Assembly: GCA_900473685.1 (NCBI GenBank)
Contig: UCNE01000017.1
Location: forward strand, 62,001 to 126,000
Length of the DNA: 64,000 bases
Direction: 5' to 3'
Source of the DNA: Hyphomicrobiales bacterium
Lineage (GTDB): Bacteria; Pseudomonadota; Alphaproteobacteria; Rhizobiales; Rhizobiaceae
Notes under the pieces: generated by a model
Databases searched by the model: none
What the model saw: the letters and a program-made list of their open reading frames with translations, nothing else
What the model was told of the DNA's origin: nothing
In this document: one piece after another, positions 9,480-18,234 of the stretch
How the letters are laid out: the number at the start of each line of letters is the position of its first letter
How positions within the stretch are numbered: position 1 is the first letter of the stretch
Translations under genes and position numbers: made by a program

Positions 9480-9782
9480 TCATTCATCATCTTCGTCATC
9501 GGCGCCAGGATTAAGGCGTTCGCGCAATTCCTTGCCGGTCTTGAAGAAGGGAACCCATTTTTCCTCGACGAACACGCTGTCGCCGGTGCGCGGATTGCGG
9601 CCGGAGCGGGATGGCCGGTTTTTCACCGAAAACGCGCCGAAGCCGCGCAATTCGACCCGGTTTCCGCCCGCCAGGGCGTCTGTAATCTCATCGAGAACGG
9701 CATTGACGATATTTTCGACGTCACGGTGATAGAGATGCGGGTTGCGTGCCGCAACAATCTGCACCAGTTCTGACTTGATCAC
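9480..9782 (-). CDS. ihfB: Integration host factor beta subunit
   Basis: The 100-residue HU/IHF-fold DNA-bending protein pairs with IhfA and supports sigma-54 promoters, recombination and nucleoid structure. The DNA-intercalating arm contains RNPRTGDSV, and the first helices begin [17 protein letters not shown]. The acidic tail DDEDDE is typical of alphaproteobacterial IhfB. It uses a GTG start (9782-9780) with AGGGGG upstream. It lies downstream of sppA and upstream of the lapA-like gene, the same order (sppA-ihfB-lapA) seen in many alphaproteobacteria. Confidence 0.95.
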   Translation of the reverse strand: MIKSELVQIVAARNPHLYHRDVENIVNAVLDEITDALAGGNRVELRGFGAFSVKNRPSRSGRNPRTGDSVFVEEKWVPFFKTGKELRERLNPGADDEDDE

Positions 9783-9866
9783 TGTCGCCCCCTGTTGTGA
9801 ATTTGTATGTGATCTTAAAGCGTTAAGCCTATCGGGCGGCCTTGTCCACCTCTTGCGCGGACTGCC

Positions 9867-9896
9867 ATGCCGTTTTCAAGCCTCCAAAAACGGCAT
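9867..9896. other. Stem-loop in the sppA-ihfB intergenic region
   Basis: ATGCCGTTTT at 9867-9876 pairs perfectly with AAAACGGCAT at 9887-9896 around a 10-base loop. There is no T-run on either side, so it is not a textbook terminator. It may moderate read-through from sppA into ihfB or stabilise the transcript end. Confidence 0.45.
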
Positions 9897-9917
9897 CCAA
9901 AAGGCCATCGTGTCTTT

Positions 9918-10877
9918 TCAGTCGCCGCCAACCTGCCAAACGGAAACCAGACCGTCAAGAAACAACTTCTCGCGACCCAATTTTTCGAGTGCGCCCAAAG
10001 ACGGAAAAGCGTCATATCCCAAGGATTTGGCCACGGCGGAAGCGGCCGATCCGAGCCCGAACGGCAGGGATGAACTGGGTGCTTTCCACTCGATGACATC
10101 CAGCCCCTTGCCAACCTTGCGGCCATCAAGGAAGGCGCGGATCTCATCCTCGCCGCCGAGTTCATCGATCAGCTTGAGTTTCAGCGCCTGGCGGCCAGTA
10201 AAGATGCGGCCGTCAGCAAGCTGCAAGGCCTCTTCACGCGGCATCTTGCGGCGATCGGCAACGAGATCGACAAACCAGTTGAAGCTGTCATCGATCATCG
10301 CCTGGATTACCGCCTTGGCATCGTCGCTTGGCGGATGGAACGGCGACGGCTCGGCCTTCAGCGGCGCGGATTTGATTTCCTCCAGCGACACGCCGATCTT
10401 GTCCATCAGATTCTTGAACTGCGGGTATTGGAAGATGACGCCGATGGAGCCGGTGATCGAGCTGTCGCCCGCAATGATACGGTCGCCGGCAAGCGCGATC
10501 ATGTAGCCGGCCGAGGCAGCCAGTGTGCGCACATCGGAGACGACCGGCTTCTTGGCCGCGACCTTGCGGATGGCTTTGAACAGCACTTCGCCGCCATAGG
10601 TCGTCCCGCCCGGCGAGGAAATGGTGACAACCAGCGCCTTGACCGCATCGGTTTCAGCGATGGTGTTCAGCCGCTCCAGCAGTTCGCGGTCATCCTGAAT
10701 GATGCCGGAAATGGTAACGCGGGCAATATGCGGCTGGCCAAGGCCGCCCATCCGGCCTGCACCGGAATAGAGATAGGCGGCGATACCAGCGCAAAGCACG
10801 AGAGCAATGGACACAATCCGCCAGAAACCGAGCTTCCGCCGAAGTTGGCGCCGGTCGGCGATGGCAAGCTGATCCAT
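9918..10877 (-). CDS. sppA: Signal peptide peptidase SppA (short, single-domain type)
   Basis: The 319-residue, membrane-anchored serine protease degrades released signal peptides on the periplasmic face. One N-terminal membrane helix lies at about 19-39 (WRIVSIALVLCAGIAAYLY). The ClpP/crotonase-like core has ISSPGGTTYGGE and the nucleophile motif RTLAASAGYMIALAGDRI, with the Ser of AASAG as the likely nucleophile. The length matches the short (36K) type of Bacillus and alphaproteobacteria rather than the duplicated E. coli type. AGGAGG sits just upstream of ATG 10877. Confidence 0.92.
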   Translation of the reverse strand: MDQLAIADRRQLRRKLGFWRIVSIALVLCAGIAAYLYSGAGRMGGLGQPHIARVTISGIIQDDRELLERLNTIAETDAVKALVVTISSPGGTTYGGEVLFKAIRKVAAKKPVVSDVRTLAASAGYMIALAGDRIIAGDSSITGSIGVIFQYPQFKNLMDKIGVSLEEIKSAPLKAEPSPFHPPSDDAKAVIQAMIDDSFNWFVDLVADRRKMPREEALQLADGRIFTGRQALKLKLIDELGGEDEIRAFLDGRKVGKGLDVIEWKAPSSSLPFGLGSAASAVAKSLGYDAFPSLGALEKLGREKLFLDGLVSVWQVGGD

Positions 10878-11102
10878 GATCTTTCCTCCTGTTCAAGGGC
10901 ATAGGGACGTGTGGTCCCGCGCGCGAAACGCACAATTCAATAACCGCAGCAGGCTCCCGTTGTAACCCGGCCTGAACAAAATTCGCGCCTCACATTGTGG
11001 TTGAACAAAAAAATCTCCATATTCGCGCTCACTCACATCGCCTGACAGCCAAGGCATATGCGCATTTGCGCCGCGATGTATTTTGATCAACGGGTTTATT
11101 TC

Positions 11103-11771
11103 ATGCTGAATGACGTGCAATTTTCCGGCGCCTTGCCGCATTCGGGGCCGGTTCTCACCGACGCCTATACCCTGGCAGCGCGCCATTCGCGCCGGGTCAA
11201 ACGGCTGAAAATCATGCTTCCGCTGATCGCCCTGCTGATCGGCGCCATTTTCGTTGCGGTCTCCGTGGTGCGAGCCTTCCTACCGGAAAACCTGCAGATC
11301 GAGAATGCAACGATCGAGAACGGCAAGATTGTAATGCAGAACCCGGCAATTTCCGGACGCAACAAGCAGGATATCAGCTACTCGATGAAGGCGACGCGAG
11401 CGCTGCAGGATATCGCCAATCCGGACATCATCACCCTTGAGACGATCCATGCGGAAATGCCCGTCAACGATACGCTGATCGCCACCGTAGAGGCGGCCAG
11501 CGGCATTTATGACCGTGGCCGCAACACGCTGGATATGAACGCCCCTTTCACGATCACCATGAACAATGGCCTGATTGCCGATTTCGAAGCCGCGTATCTC
11601 GATATCAATGCCGGCGAGATGGAAACCAAAAAGCCGATTGCAATCAGCATGAACGGCGGTTCCATTGTTGCACAGACGCTGAGAATGACGGATAAGGGAC
11701 GCATTGTTACATTTGAAGGCATGGTGAAGGTCGTCGTCGATCCCAAAACCATCCGTAAAACCGCAAACTAG
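11103..11771 (+). CDS. lptC: LPS export ABC transporter periplasmic protein LptC
   Basis: The protein has 222 residues from ATG 11103. A short cytoplasmic N-terminus is followed by one membrane helix (about 34-55, LPLIALLIGAIFVAVSVV), and then a periplasmic beta-jellyroll with repeated strands, e.g. ENATIENGKIVMQNP and ISYSMKATRA. LptC couples the LptBFG ATPase in the inner membrane to the LptA bridge. It is the first gene of lptC-lptA-lptB with 15- and 13-bp gaps. The frame is open up to 11058, but 11103 gives the usual N-terminus. Confidence 0.9.
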   Translation: MLNDVQFSGALPHSGPVLTDAYTLAARHSRRVKRLKIMLPLIALLIGAIFVAVSVVRAFLPENLQIENATIENGKIVMQNPAISGRNKQDISYSMKATRALQDIANPDIITLETIHAEMPVNDTLIATVEAASGIYDRGRNTLDMNAPFTITMNNGLIADFEAAYLDINAGEMETKKPIAISMNGGSIVAQTLRMTDKGRIVTFEGMVKVVVDPKTIRKTAN

Positions 11772-11786
11772 AAAACCGGGGCACAT

Positions 11787-12347
11787 ATGTCGGCCACTCC
11801 AGCCTTTTCCTTTCGGCTTGCCGGAACATTCATTCTCTTGAGCCTTTTTGCCAGCGCCTCTTTTTCTCCGGCCGCCGCCCAGGCGACGACGAGCAAGATG
11901 AAGGGCATGCAGCTTTCCAATGATGAGCCGATCCAGATCGAAAGCGACAAGCTTGAGATCAAGGATGCGGAAAGCAAGGCCATGTTCACCGGCAATGTGA
12001 AGGTCGTTCAGGGGACGACGACATTGCAAGCCGGCAATATGGTGGTTTTCTACAAGAAGGGCGGCGGCTCGATTTCCGGCGGCAATGCCGAGATCGATCG
12101 CATCGAAGTCACCCAGAAGGTGTTCCTGCAATCGGGCACCCAGCAGGCGACTGCCGACAACGGCGAGTTCAACATGACGGCGCAGACACTGGTGCTGAAG
12201 GGCAAGCAGGTCGTTCTGTCCGAGGGCAAGAATGTCTTTACCGGCTGCCAGCTGAACGTTCAGATGGATACCGGCGAAGCACAGCTGCAAGCCTGCGGCG
12301 GCCGCGTCCAGATCCAGCTCGACCCGAAGTCCCAGAAAACGAATTGA
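11787..12347 (+). CDS. lptA: LPS transport periplasmic protein LptA (OstA-like)
   Basis: The 186-residue protein has a signal peptide (residues 1-33, cleavage near AAAQA) and an OstA domain: EPIQIESDKLEIKDAESKA, FTGNVKVVQGTTTLQAGNM. It forms the periplasmic bridge that carries lipopolysaccharide to LptD/E. The tail ends in a Gln/Lys-rich strand. It is followed 13 bp later by lptB, in the conserved lpt order. Confidence 0.93.
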   Translation: MSATPAFSFRLAGTFILLSLFASASFSPAAAQATTSKMKGMQLSNDEPIQIESDKLEIKDAESKAMFTGNVKVVQGTTTLQAGNMVVFYKKGGGSISGGNAEIDRIEVTQKVFLQSGTQQATADNGEFNMTAQTLVLKGKQVVLSEGKNVFTGCQLNVQMDTGEAQLQACGGRVQIQLDPKSQKTN

Positions 12348-12360
12348 TGCAGACGCCGAC

Positions 12361-13170
12361 GTGAACATCCCTTTTCTTCACAAACGCAAACGGGGCGCCA
12401 AGCCTGAAGCCGCTGCGGCTACGCGCGTCGTCGACAAAGCGCGCTATGAAGGCACGCTGATCGCACGCGGCTTGACGAAGGCCTACCGCGGCCGGCGGGT
12501 CGTCGATGGCGTGTCACTCGTGGTGCGCCGTGGCGAAGCCGTCGGCCTGCTTGGCCCCAACGGCGCCGGCAAGACCACCTGTTTCTACATGATCACCGGC
12601 CTTGTGCCGGTCGATGAGGGATCGATCGAGATCAATGGCAATGACGTCACGTCGATGCCGATGTACCGCCGCGCGCGTCTTGGCGTCGGCTATCTGCCAC
12701 AGGAAGCGTCGATTTTTCGCGGCCTGACCGTCGAGGACAATATTCGCGCGGTCCTCGAAGTGCATGACAAGAACAGCGAACGGCGCGAAAGCAAACTCAA
12801 TGAGCTGCTTGGCGAATTCAATATTTCCCACCTGCGCAAGTCGCCGGCCGTCGCCCTTTCCGGCGGCGAAAGGCGGCGTCTGGAAATTGCCCGGGCACTG
12901 GCAACCGACCCGACCTTCATGCTGCTCGACGAGCCGTTTGCCGGCGTCGATCCGATTTCCGTTGCCGACATCCAGGCGCTGGTGCGGCACCTGACCTCGC
13001 GCGGCATCGGCGTCCTGATTACCGACCACAATGTCCGCGAAACGCTGGGCCTGATCGACCGCGCCTATATCATCCATGCCGGCGCAGTGCTGACGCATGG
13101 GCGGGCCAACGATATTGTTACCAATCCGGACGTCCGCCGCCTCTATCTCGGCGACAATTTCAGCCTCTGA
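12361..13170 (+). CDS. lptB: LPS export ABC transporter ATP-binding protein LptB
   Basis: The 269-residue ATPase powers extraction of LPS from the inner membrane with LptF/LptG, which are not in this window. Walker A is GPNGAGKTT, the Q-loop lies in YLPQEASIFRGL, the signature is LSGGERRRLEIARAL, and Walker B is FMLLDEPFAGVDP, followed by the switch His in ITDHNVRE. It has a GTG start at 12361 and a basic N-terminal extension of about 30 residues relative to E. coli LptB. A terminator-like hairpin lies just downstream, before rpoN. Confidence 0.95.
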   Translation: MNIPFLHKRKRGAKPEAAAATRVVDKARYEGTLIARGLTKAYRGRRVVDGVSLVVRRGEAVGLLGPNGAGKTTCFYMITGLVPVDEGSIEINGNDVTSMPMYRRARLGVGYLPQEASIFRGLTVEDNIRAVLEVHDKNSERRESKLNELLGEFNISHLRKSPAVALSGGERRRLEIARALATDPTFMLLDEPFAGVDPISVADIQALVRHLTSRGIGVLITDHNVRETLGLIDRAYIIHAGAVLTHGRANDIVTNPDVRRLYLGDNFSL

Positions 13171-13193
13171 GGCTCAAGCCTGATGACCAAAGG

Positions 13194-13222
13194 AAAGCGG
13201 CGCCGCGAAGCCCGCCGCTTTT
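13194..13222 (+). terminator. Intrinsic terminator after lptB
   Basis: A 9-bp perfect stem AAAGCGGCG/CGCCGCTTT (13194-13202, 13213-13221) has a 10-base loop and ends in a short TTTT. It would separate the lpt transcript from rpoN at least in part. Confidence 0.6.
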
Positions 13223-13423
13223 CAACAAACCTGTTGCAGGCAGCCATCCTGACTTTCATGTCAGCAGTGGACTGCCCACGGCCCGTCCATTCATCTTATT
13301 TCCGGCCGCCGCTTGACCAAACCCCATTAATACGCAATTTTTGGGCCAGTTGAAGAACCGGCTGTTTCACCCCCTCGAAAGATGAGAGCCGGCTCCGGTC
13401 ATCAAGCGGAGTTTTGCGTCAGA

Positions 13424-14998
13424 ATGGCACTTTCAGCCAGCCTCTTCCTGCGTCAAAGCCAGACCCTGGCGATGACGCCGCAACTGATGCAGTCGATCCA
13501 GCTGCTGCAGATGACGCATTTCGAACTGAACCAGTTCATCGAGCTCGAAGTCGAGAAAAACCCCCTGCTGGAATTCGCCAGCAATGACGACGCGCCCGCC
13601 GGGCCGGACCGGCATGGCAAGGACGACCTGCATATCACCCAGGACGAACGCAGCGACCGGGATAACGCGGACAGCGCGGCATTCGATCCGCTCGGCGACG
13701 TCTACGACAGCGCGACGTCTGCGACCGGCGAGCGGATGAGCGAACAGCTCGATGCCAATTTCGAAAATGTCTTTCCCGACGATACGGCACCGCAGCGCGC
13801 CGATGCGCCGGAGCTTCTCAGCCAGTGGAAATCCATGCCCGGCGGCGGTGAAGGCGAAAGCAGCGACGGCTACGACCTCGACGATTTCGTTGCCAACCGC
13901 GTCACGCTGCGCGATTTCCTCAACGAGCAGGTTCCCTTCAGTGTGCATGGCGCGGCCGATCTGCTGATTGCCCAGCACCTGATCGACCAGCTCGACGAGG
14001 CCGGCTACCTGCATGCGGATATCACCGGGATGGCCGAACGGCTCGGCTGTGCAACAGTGGATGTGGCGCGGGTGCTCGACAGCCTGCAGCAGCTTGATCC
14101 GCCGGGCGTCTTTGCCCGCTCGCTCAGCGAATGCCTGGCGATCCAGCTCAAGGCACGCAACCGGCTCGACCCAGCCATGGCAGCAATGCTCGATAATCTG
14201 GAGCTGCTTGCACGGCGCGACTTTGCCAGCCTGAAGCGGATCTGTGGTGTCGATGAGGAAGACCTGATCGACATGCTTGCCGAAATCCGCAAGCTCGACC
14301 CGAAGCCCGGTACCGGCTTTGAGGCAAGCCCGTCGGAAGCGATCACGCCGGATATCGTCGTACGCCCGGCACAGGACGGCAGCTGGGCGGTGGAACTCAA
14401 TCCCGACGCTCTGCCGCGCGTTCTCGTCAACCAGACCTATTACGCGACGGTCTCCCGTCACGCACCGAAGAACAGCGCCGACCATGCCTTTCTGACCGAA
14501 TGCCTGCAGACCGCCAACTGGCTGACCCGCAGCCTCGACCAGCGCGCCAAGACGATCATGAAAGTGGCAACCGAGATCGTGCGCCAGCAGGACGCCTTCC
14601 TGATCAACGGCGTCGAGCATCTGAAGCCTCTCAACCTGAAGACTGTCGCTGACGCGATCAAGATGCATGAATCGACCGTCAGCCGTGTCACCTCGAACAA
14701 ATACATGCTGACGCCACGCGGGCTGTTCGAACTCAAATACTTCTTCACCGTCTCGATCGGATCAGCGGAGGGCGGCGACAGCCACTCGGCGGAATCCGTG
14801 CGTCACCGCATCCGCAACATGATCGTTCTGGAAAGCCCGGACGCCGTCCTTTCGGATGACGATATCGTCGACCTGCTGAAAAAGGGGGGCGTCGATATCG
14901 CCCGTCGGACTGTGGCGAAGTACCGCGAAGCGATGAACATCGCCTCCTCCGTGCAGCGCCGCAGAGAGAAGAAGGCACTTGCCAAGGTCTCGGCCTGA
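13424..14998 (+). CDS. rpoN: RNA polymerase sigma-54 factor
   Basis: The 524-residue factor directs RNA polymerase to -24/-12 promoters that need enhancer-binding activators, serving nitrogen, C4-dicarboxylate and related regulons. Region I is glutamine- and leucine-rich (RQSQTLAMTPQLMQSIQLL). It is followed by an acidic region II (about 55-140), the core-binding domain, a helix-turn-helix (KMHESTVSRVTSNKYM) and the RpoN box ARRTVAKYRE near the C-terminus. The frame opens at 13382, but ATG 13424 gives the family start MALSASLFLRQSQ. hpf and ptsN follow, the classic rpoN neighbourhood whose products modulate ribosome hibernation and the nitrogen PTS. Confidence 0.95.
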   Translation: MALSASLFLRQSQTLAMTPQLMQSIQLLQMTHFELNQFIELEVEKNPLLEFASNDDAPAGPDRHGKDDLHITQDERSDRDNADSAAFDPLGDVYDSATSATGERMSEQLDANFENVFPDDTAPQRADAPELLSQWKSMPGGGEGESSDGYDLDDFVANRVTLRDFLNEQVPFSVHGAADLLIAQHLIDQLDEAGYLHADITGMAERLGCATVDVARVLDSLQQLDPPGVFARSLSECLAIQLKARNRLDPAMAAMLDNLELLARRDFASLKRICGVDEEDLIDMLAEIRKLDPKPGTGFEASPSEAITPDIVVRPAQDGSWAVELNPDALPRVLVNQTYYATVSRHAPKNSADHAFLTECLQTANWLTRSLDQRAKTIMKVATEIVRQQDAFLINGVEHLKPLNLKTVADAIKMHESTVSRVTSNKYMLTPRGLFELKYFFTVSIGSAEGGDSHSAESVRHRIRNMIVLESPDAVLSDDDIVDLLKKGGVDIARRTVAKYREAMNIASSVQRRREKKALAKVSA

Positions 14999-15231
14999 CC
15001 GCCGCCAGCGCCTGGCTGCAACCCCATGGCCTGCCCCTGTCTATCCCCGATATCCCAGCAATACCGGCGCTTTCGGGCTCAAATTCCGGATTTCTTAACT
15101 GTTTCGTTGACTCCTACAGCAACCGGTAGTATGAGGCCGCCGCAATGGGCACCGGCATACAGCCTGCCTTAAGCATATCCCTCCAAATCCCGGCTGTTCC
15201 GTCGCAATTTTTTTTTGCGTGCGTGAAATGC

Positions 15232-15260
15232 TTGGATGACGGATGCGGTTGGAATAGACT
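15232..15260 (+). promoter_or_regulatory. Candidate sigma-70-type promoter of hpf
   Basis: TTGGAT (15232-15237) and TAGACT (15255-15260) are separated by 17 bases and lie about 35 bp before the hpf start. A run of nine T (15208-15216) is just upstream. The rest of the 295-bp gap after rpoN shows nothing else I recognise. No convincing -24/-12 sigma-54 site was seen here. Confidence 0.35.
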
Positions 15261-15293
15261 GGCTACGCAAATCACGAAAAGAGAGGAAACTCC

Positions 15294-15869
15294 ATGAGTG
15301 TGCGTGTATCCGGTAAACATATGGAAATCGGCGAAACGTTTCGTCTTCGGATCGAAGACCAGATCGAACAAGCCGTAACCAAATATTTTGACGGAGGATA
15401 TTCAAGCCAAGTCACTGTGGAAAAGTCTGGATCCCGTTTCAGCGCCGATTGCAAGATACACCTCGATTCTGGTGCTGCCTTGCAGGCGAGCGGCGAAGCG
15501 AACGACCCGCAAGCCGCATTTGACGCAGCGTCGGAGCGGATTGCCAAGCGCATCCGCCGGTACAAGCGGAAGCTCAAGGACCACCACAATGGCAATGGCA
15601 ATGCTGGATTTGCTGAAGTAGCCTACACCGTAATGGATTCAGTGCCCGATGAAGACGATGAGCTTCCGGATAATTATGCACCGACGATCGTTGCGGAGAG
15701 TTCAAAACAACTGAAGACAATGTCTGTCGCAAACGCCGTCATGGCGCTCGACATGACAGATGATCCCGTTCTGATGTTCCGTAGTCCTGGCAATGAACAG
15801 TTGAATATCGTCTATCGACGCAACGATGGAAACATTGGCTGGATCGACGCAGCCAATATAAAGGGTTAA
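15294..15869 (+). CDS. hpf: Long-form ribosome hibernation promoting factor (HPF/RaiA family)
   Basis: The 191-residue protein has an N-terminal S30AE domain (1-100; SVRVSGKHMEIGE, ERIAKRIRRYKRKLKDHH) and a C-terminal dimerisation domain (about 130-191; DDPVLMFRSPGNEQLN and YRRNDGNIGWID). Long HPF proteins dimerise 70S ribosomes into inactive 100S particles in starvation. The RBS is GAGAGGAAA. It lies between rpoN and ptsN, as is usual. A hairpin with a trailing T-run follows the stop. Confidence 0.93.
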   Translation: MSVRVSGKHMEIGETFRLRIEDQIEQAVTKYFDGGYSSQVTVEKSGSRFSADCKIHLDSGAALQASGEANDPQAAFDAASERIAKRIRRYKRKLKDHHNGNGNAGFAEVAYTVMDSVPDEDDELPDNYAPTIVAESSKQLKTMSVANAVMALDMTDDPVLMFRSPGNEQLNIVYRRNDGNIGWIDAANIKG

Positions 15870-15879
15870 GTGGATGATG

Positions 15880-15920
15880 TCCGGGGCCGGTCAGCCGGCT
15901 CCGGACAGTCTGCTTTTTTT
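15880..15920 (+). terminator. Terminator or attenuator between hpf and ptsN
   Basis: An 11-bp stem with one G-U pair (15880-15890 with 15895-15905) has a TCAG loop. A T7 run (15914-15920) starts only 8 bases after the stem, so termination is probably partial. Confidence 0.5.
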
Positions 15921-16046
15921 CTGGTGGTTTACGCATGGAAGACCGTTGACGGTCCGCCGGTAAAGCGCCGAGAGAAGAATGGATGGAGCCGCCGTCCGGC
16001 ATTTTGCCGGGCGATGCGGTTTCTACCTGCGAACGAGGACAAAAGA

Positions 16047-16511
16047 ATGGCATTGGCAGGCTTGCTGCAGCAGAATGCGATACTTCCGGCCATGAAGGCC
16101 AATTCCAAGAAGCAGTTGCTTCAGGAATTGGCGGCAAAAGCATCCAAGATCACTGATTTGCCCGAACGGGAAATCTTCGACGTTATCCTTCAGCGCGAAC
16201 GACTGGGCTCGACCGGTGTCGGCAACGGCATTGCCATCCCGCATGGCAAGCTTGGCCACCTGTCGTCGATCGTCGGCATTTTTGCGCGCCTGGAAACACC
16301 GGTCGATTTCGAAGCACTGGACGACCAGCCGGTCGATCTGGTCTTCCTGCTGCTCGCGCCGGAAGGTGCCGGCGCCGATCATTTGAAGGCATTGTCACGG
16401 ATCGCACGCGTGTTGCGCGACCCGGAAATGGTCGCCCGTTTGCGTGCGACCGATTCCGCCTCCGCCATCTACGCCTTCCTCAGCGACGATCAGGCCTCCA
16501 ACGCCGCCTGA
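16047..16511 (+). CDS. ptsN: PTS IIA-like nitrogen regulatory protein (EIIA-Ntr)
   Basis: The 154-residue protein has phospho-acceptor His66 in GNGIAIPHGKLG. It receives phosphate from the EI-Ntr/NPr chain and regulates potassium transport, the stringent response and other targets rather than sugar uptake. The frame is open back to 15870, but the upstream part reads across the post-hpf hairpin and is not family-like. ATG 16047 with GAGGAC at 16034-16039 gives the known N-terminus (MALAGLLQQNAIL). It converges with the LuxR-type gene, 9 bp apart. Confidence 0.93.
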   Translation: MALAGLLQQNAILPAMKANSKKQLLQELAAKASKITDLPEREIFDVILQRERLGSTGVGNGIAIPHGKLGHLSSIVGIFARLETPVDFEALDDQPVDLVFLLLAPEGAGADHLKALSRIARVLRDPEMVARLRATDSASAIYAFLSDDQASNAA

Positions 16512-16520
16512 TCCGATCCC

Positions 16521-17354
16521 TCAATACAGGTTATGCTGATTGAGATGATCGATGAAAATGCGGAACAGCTCCGCCTGGCTGGAAATGGCCAGGCGCTTGT
16601 AGATGTTCTTACGGTGGATGCGCACCGTGCCTTCCGAAATACCGATGCTTTCCCCAATCGACGCATTGCTGTGCCCGCGCAGGATAAGCCGCACGATATT
16701 GCGCTGCTGTAGCGTCAGCCGGTCGGCACAGAGCCTGCCGAATGCTTCTTCCATCAGATCATCCTGACCGGCCTGCGGAAACGCACGGCTTGTCTCACGC
16801 TTCCAGCTTGAGCGGATCGCCGCCTGCACGATCGGCTCGTAGGCGCGCAGGTTTTCCAGTTCGCTATCGCTGAAAACCGAGTGGCCGTTCACCCGCATCA
16901 GCGAATAGGTGGCCGTGACGCCGCCATCCAGCGGCACCAGAAATCCGACCTCCTCGACCAGCGATCCCGATTGCGTCGAAACACACGGGTGGACCTCGCG
17001 TGACGTACTGAACTGCGTATCGAAGAAATCATCCGGCGCCAGATCGCGCATCCGCCAAAGACCAGCCGGATGCCTGTTGTTGCAGGCGACGTAGAAGGGA
17101 TCGAGCAGATAGGCGCCGCCGAGATAGGCGGCCCAGGCCTGTGGTTCCACATGCCGGGTATAGCCGTCATGCAGAAGCAGTGGACGTGCATCGTAGGGAA
17201 AGACGAAGACGCCGGACAGATCGAACGCGGCCACCGGGCGCAGCATCGCATCGAGCGCCGCGCCGAACCCGGGCGTCGAAAGACCATCTATCAGCGCGGC
17301 GATCTGGCGGGCTTCGTCTGGCAGCAAAGGCGGGACCTTCATGTCTTCGGGCAT
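16521..17354 (-). CDS. LuxR-family transcriptional regulator
   Basis: The 277-residue protein has a C-terminal LuxR helix-turn-helix (about 212-262; LRGHSNASIGESIGISEGTVRIHRKNIYKRL). The N-terminal sensory part (about 20-190) is not an obvious autoinducer domain or receiver. It is divergent from an SDR and an aldonolactone oxidase, and a TATCCC-N4-GGGATA palindrome sits 14 bp before its start, so it probably controls itself and that pair. The ligand is unknown. No luxI homologue is present in the window. Confidence 0.85.
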   Translation of the reverse strand: MPEDMKVPPLLPDEARQIAALIDGLSTPGFGAALDAMLRPVAAFDLSGVFVFPYDARPLLLHDGYTRHVEPQAWAAYLGGAYLLDPFYVACNNRHPAGLWRMRDLAPDDFFDTQFSTSREVHPCVSTQSGSLVEEVGFLVPLDGGVTATYSLMRVNGHSVFSDSELENLRAYEPIVQAAIRSSWKRETSRAFPQAGQDDLMEEAFGRLCADRLTLQQRNIVRLILRGHSNASIGESIGISEGTVRIHRKNIYKRLAISSQAELFRIFIDHLNQHNLY

Positions 17355-17367
17355 TCTTCCGGCGATC

Positions 17368-17383
17368 TATCCCTTATGGGATA
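17368..17383. promoter_or_regulatory. Candidate operator for the LuxR-type regulator
   Basis: A perfect inverted repeat TATCCC-TTAT-GGGATA lies in the 90-bp divergent region between the LuxR-type gene and the SDR. Its dyad symmetry and 16-bp size suit a dimeric LuxR-type DNA-binding domain. It is the only clear dyad I see in this gap. Confidence 0.5.
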
Positions 17384-17444
17384 TCGACAGCCCCCACCGC
17401 GTCAACAATAATCCTTGAAAAGCAGAAGCACGAGGAGAACGGCA

Positions 17445-18212
17445 ATGGCAGGCAGGCTTTCCGGAAAGACCGCGTTGATCAGTGGAGGCGCCGGAGGATG
17501 CGGCCTTGCCGCCTCTGAGCTCTTTGCCCGCGAGGGTGCCCGCGTCGGCATCGTCGACCTGCCGCGCAGCAAGGGCGAAGAGGTTGCTGCCCGGATCCGC
17601 GCCGAGGGCGGGCAGGCATTCTTTGCGCCGGCGGATGTTTCGGTTTCCTCCGAGGTCAAGACAGCGGTCAAGGCCGTCGAGGATACGTTCGGAGCAATCA
17701 CCGTTCTCTTCAATCACGCTGGCATTCTGGCCGTCGGACCTTTCCTGGAAACCGAAGAGGATGAATGGGACCGGCTGATGGCGGTCAACGTGCGCTCGAT
17801 GTTCCTGATGACCAAGGCGGTGCTGCCGGGCATGCTGGCTGCCGGCGGCGGCAGCATCGTCTCGACCTCATCGATCTCGGCGGTCGCCGCGACGCCGATG
17901 GAAGTGCTGTACGATACGACCAAAGGCGCCTGCCACATGTTCGCCCGCGCCATCGCCGTTGAATTCCGCGACCGTGGCATCCGTTCCAACGCCGTCTGCC
18001 CCGGCTTCATCGCCACCGACCACGGCAAGCGCGAACTGGTCGGCCTTGCCAAATACGGCGTCGATGTTTCCGATGCGGCGATTGCCGCTCAGCAAGGGCG
18101 AATGTGCGACCCGATGGAAGTGGCACAGGCGGCCCTCTTCCTCGCCAGCGACGAATCCAGCTTCGTCAATGGCACGCACCTGTTCGTCGACAATTGTTTT
18201 ACGGCGATGTGA
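17445..18212 (+). CDS. Short-chain dehydrogenase/reductase (SDR)
   Basis: The 255-residue classical SDR has a cofactor motif SGGAGGCGLAASELFA, NHAG near residue 90, catalytic Ser in STSSISAVAA, and the YxxxK pair in LYDTTKGACHMFAR. Asp in IVDLPRSK suggests NAD preference, which is inferred. The substrate is unknown, but the next gene encodes an aldonolactone-type oxidase, so a sugar or polyol pathway is plausible. The frame opens at 17415, while ATG 17445 has GAGGAG at 17432-17437. Confidence 0.88.
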   Translation: MAGRLSGKTALISGGAGGCGLAASELFAREGARVGIVDLPRSKGEEVAARIRAEGGQAFFAPADVSVSSEVKTAVKAVEDTFGAITVLFNHAGILAVGPFLETEEDEWDRLMAVNVRSMFLMTKAVLPGMLAAGGGSIVSTSSISAVAATPMEVLYDTTKGACHMFARAIAVEFRDRGIRSNAVCPGFIATDHGKRELVGLAKYGVDVSDAAIAAQQGRMCDPMEVAQAALFLASDESSFVNGTHLFVDNCFTAM

Positions 18213-18234
18213 AGAACAAGGGGAGAACGAAACC

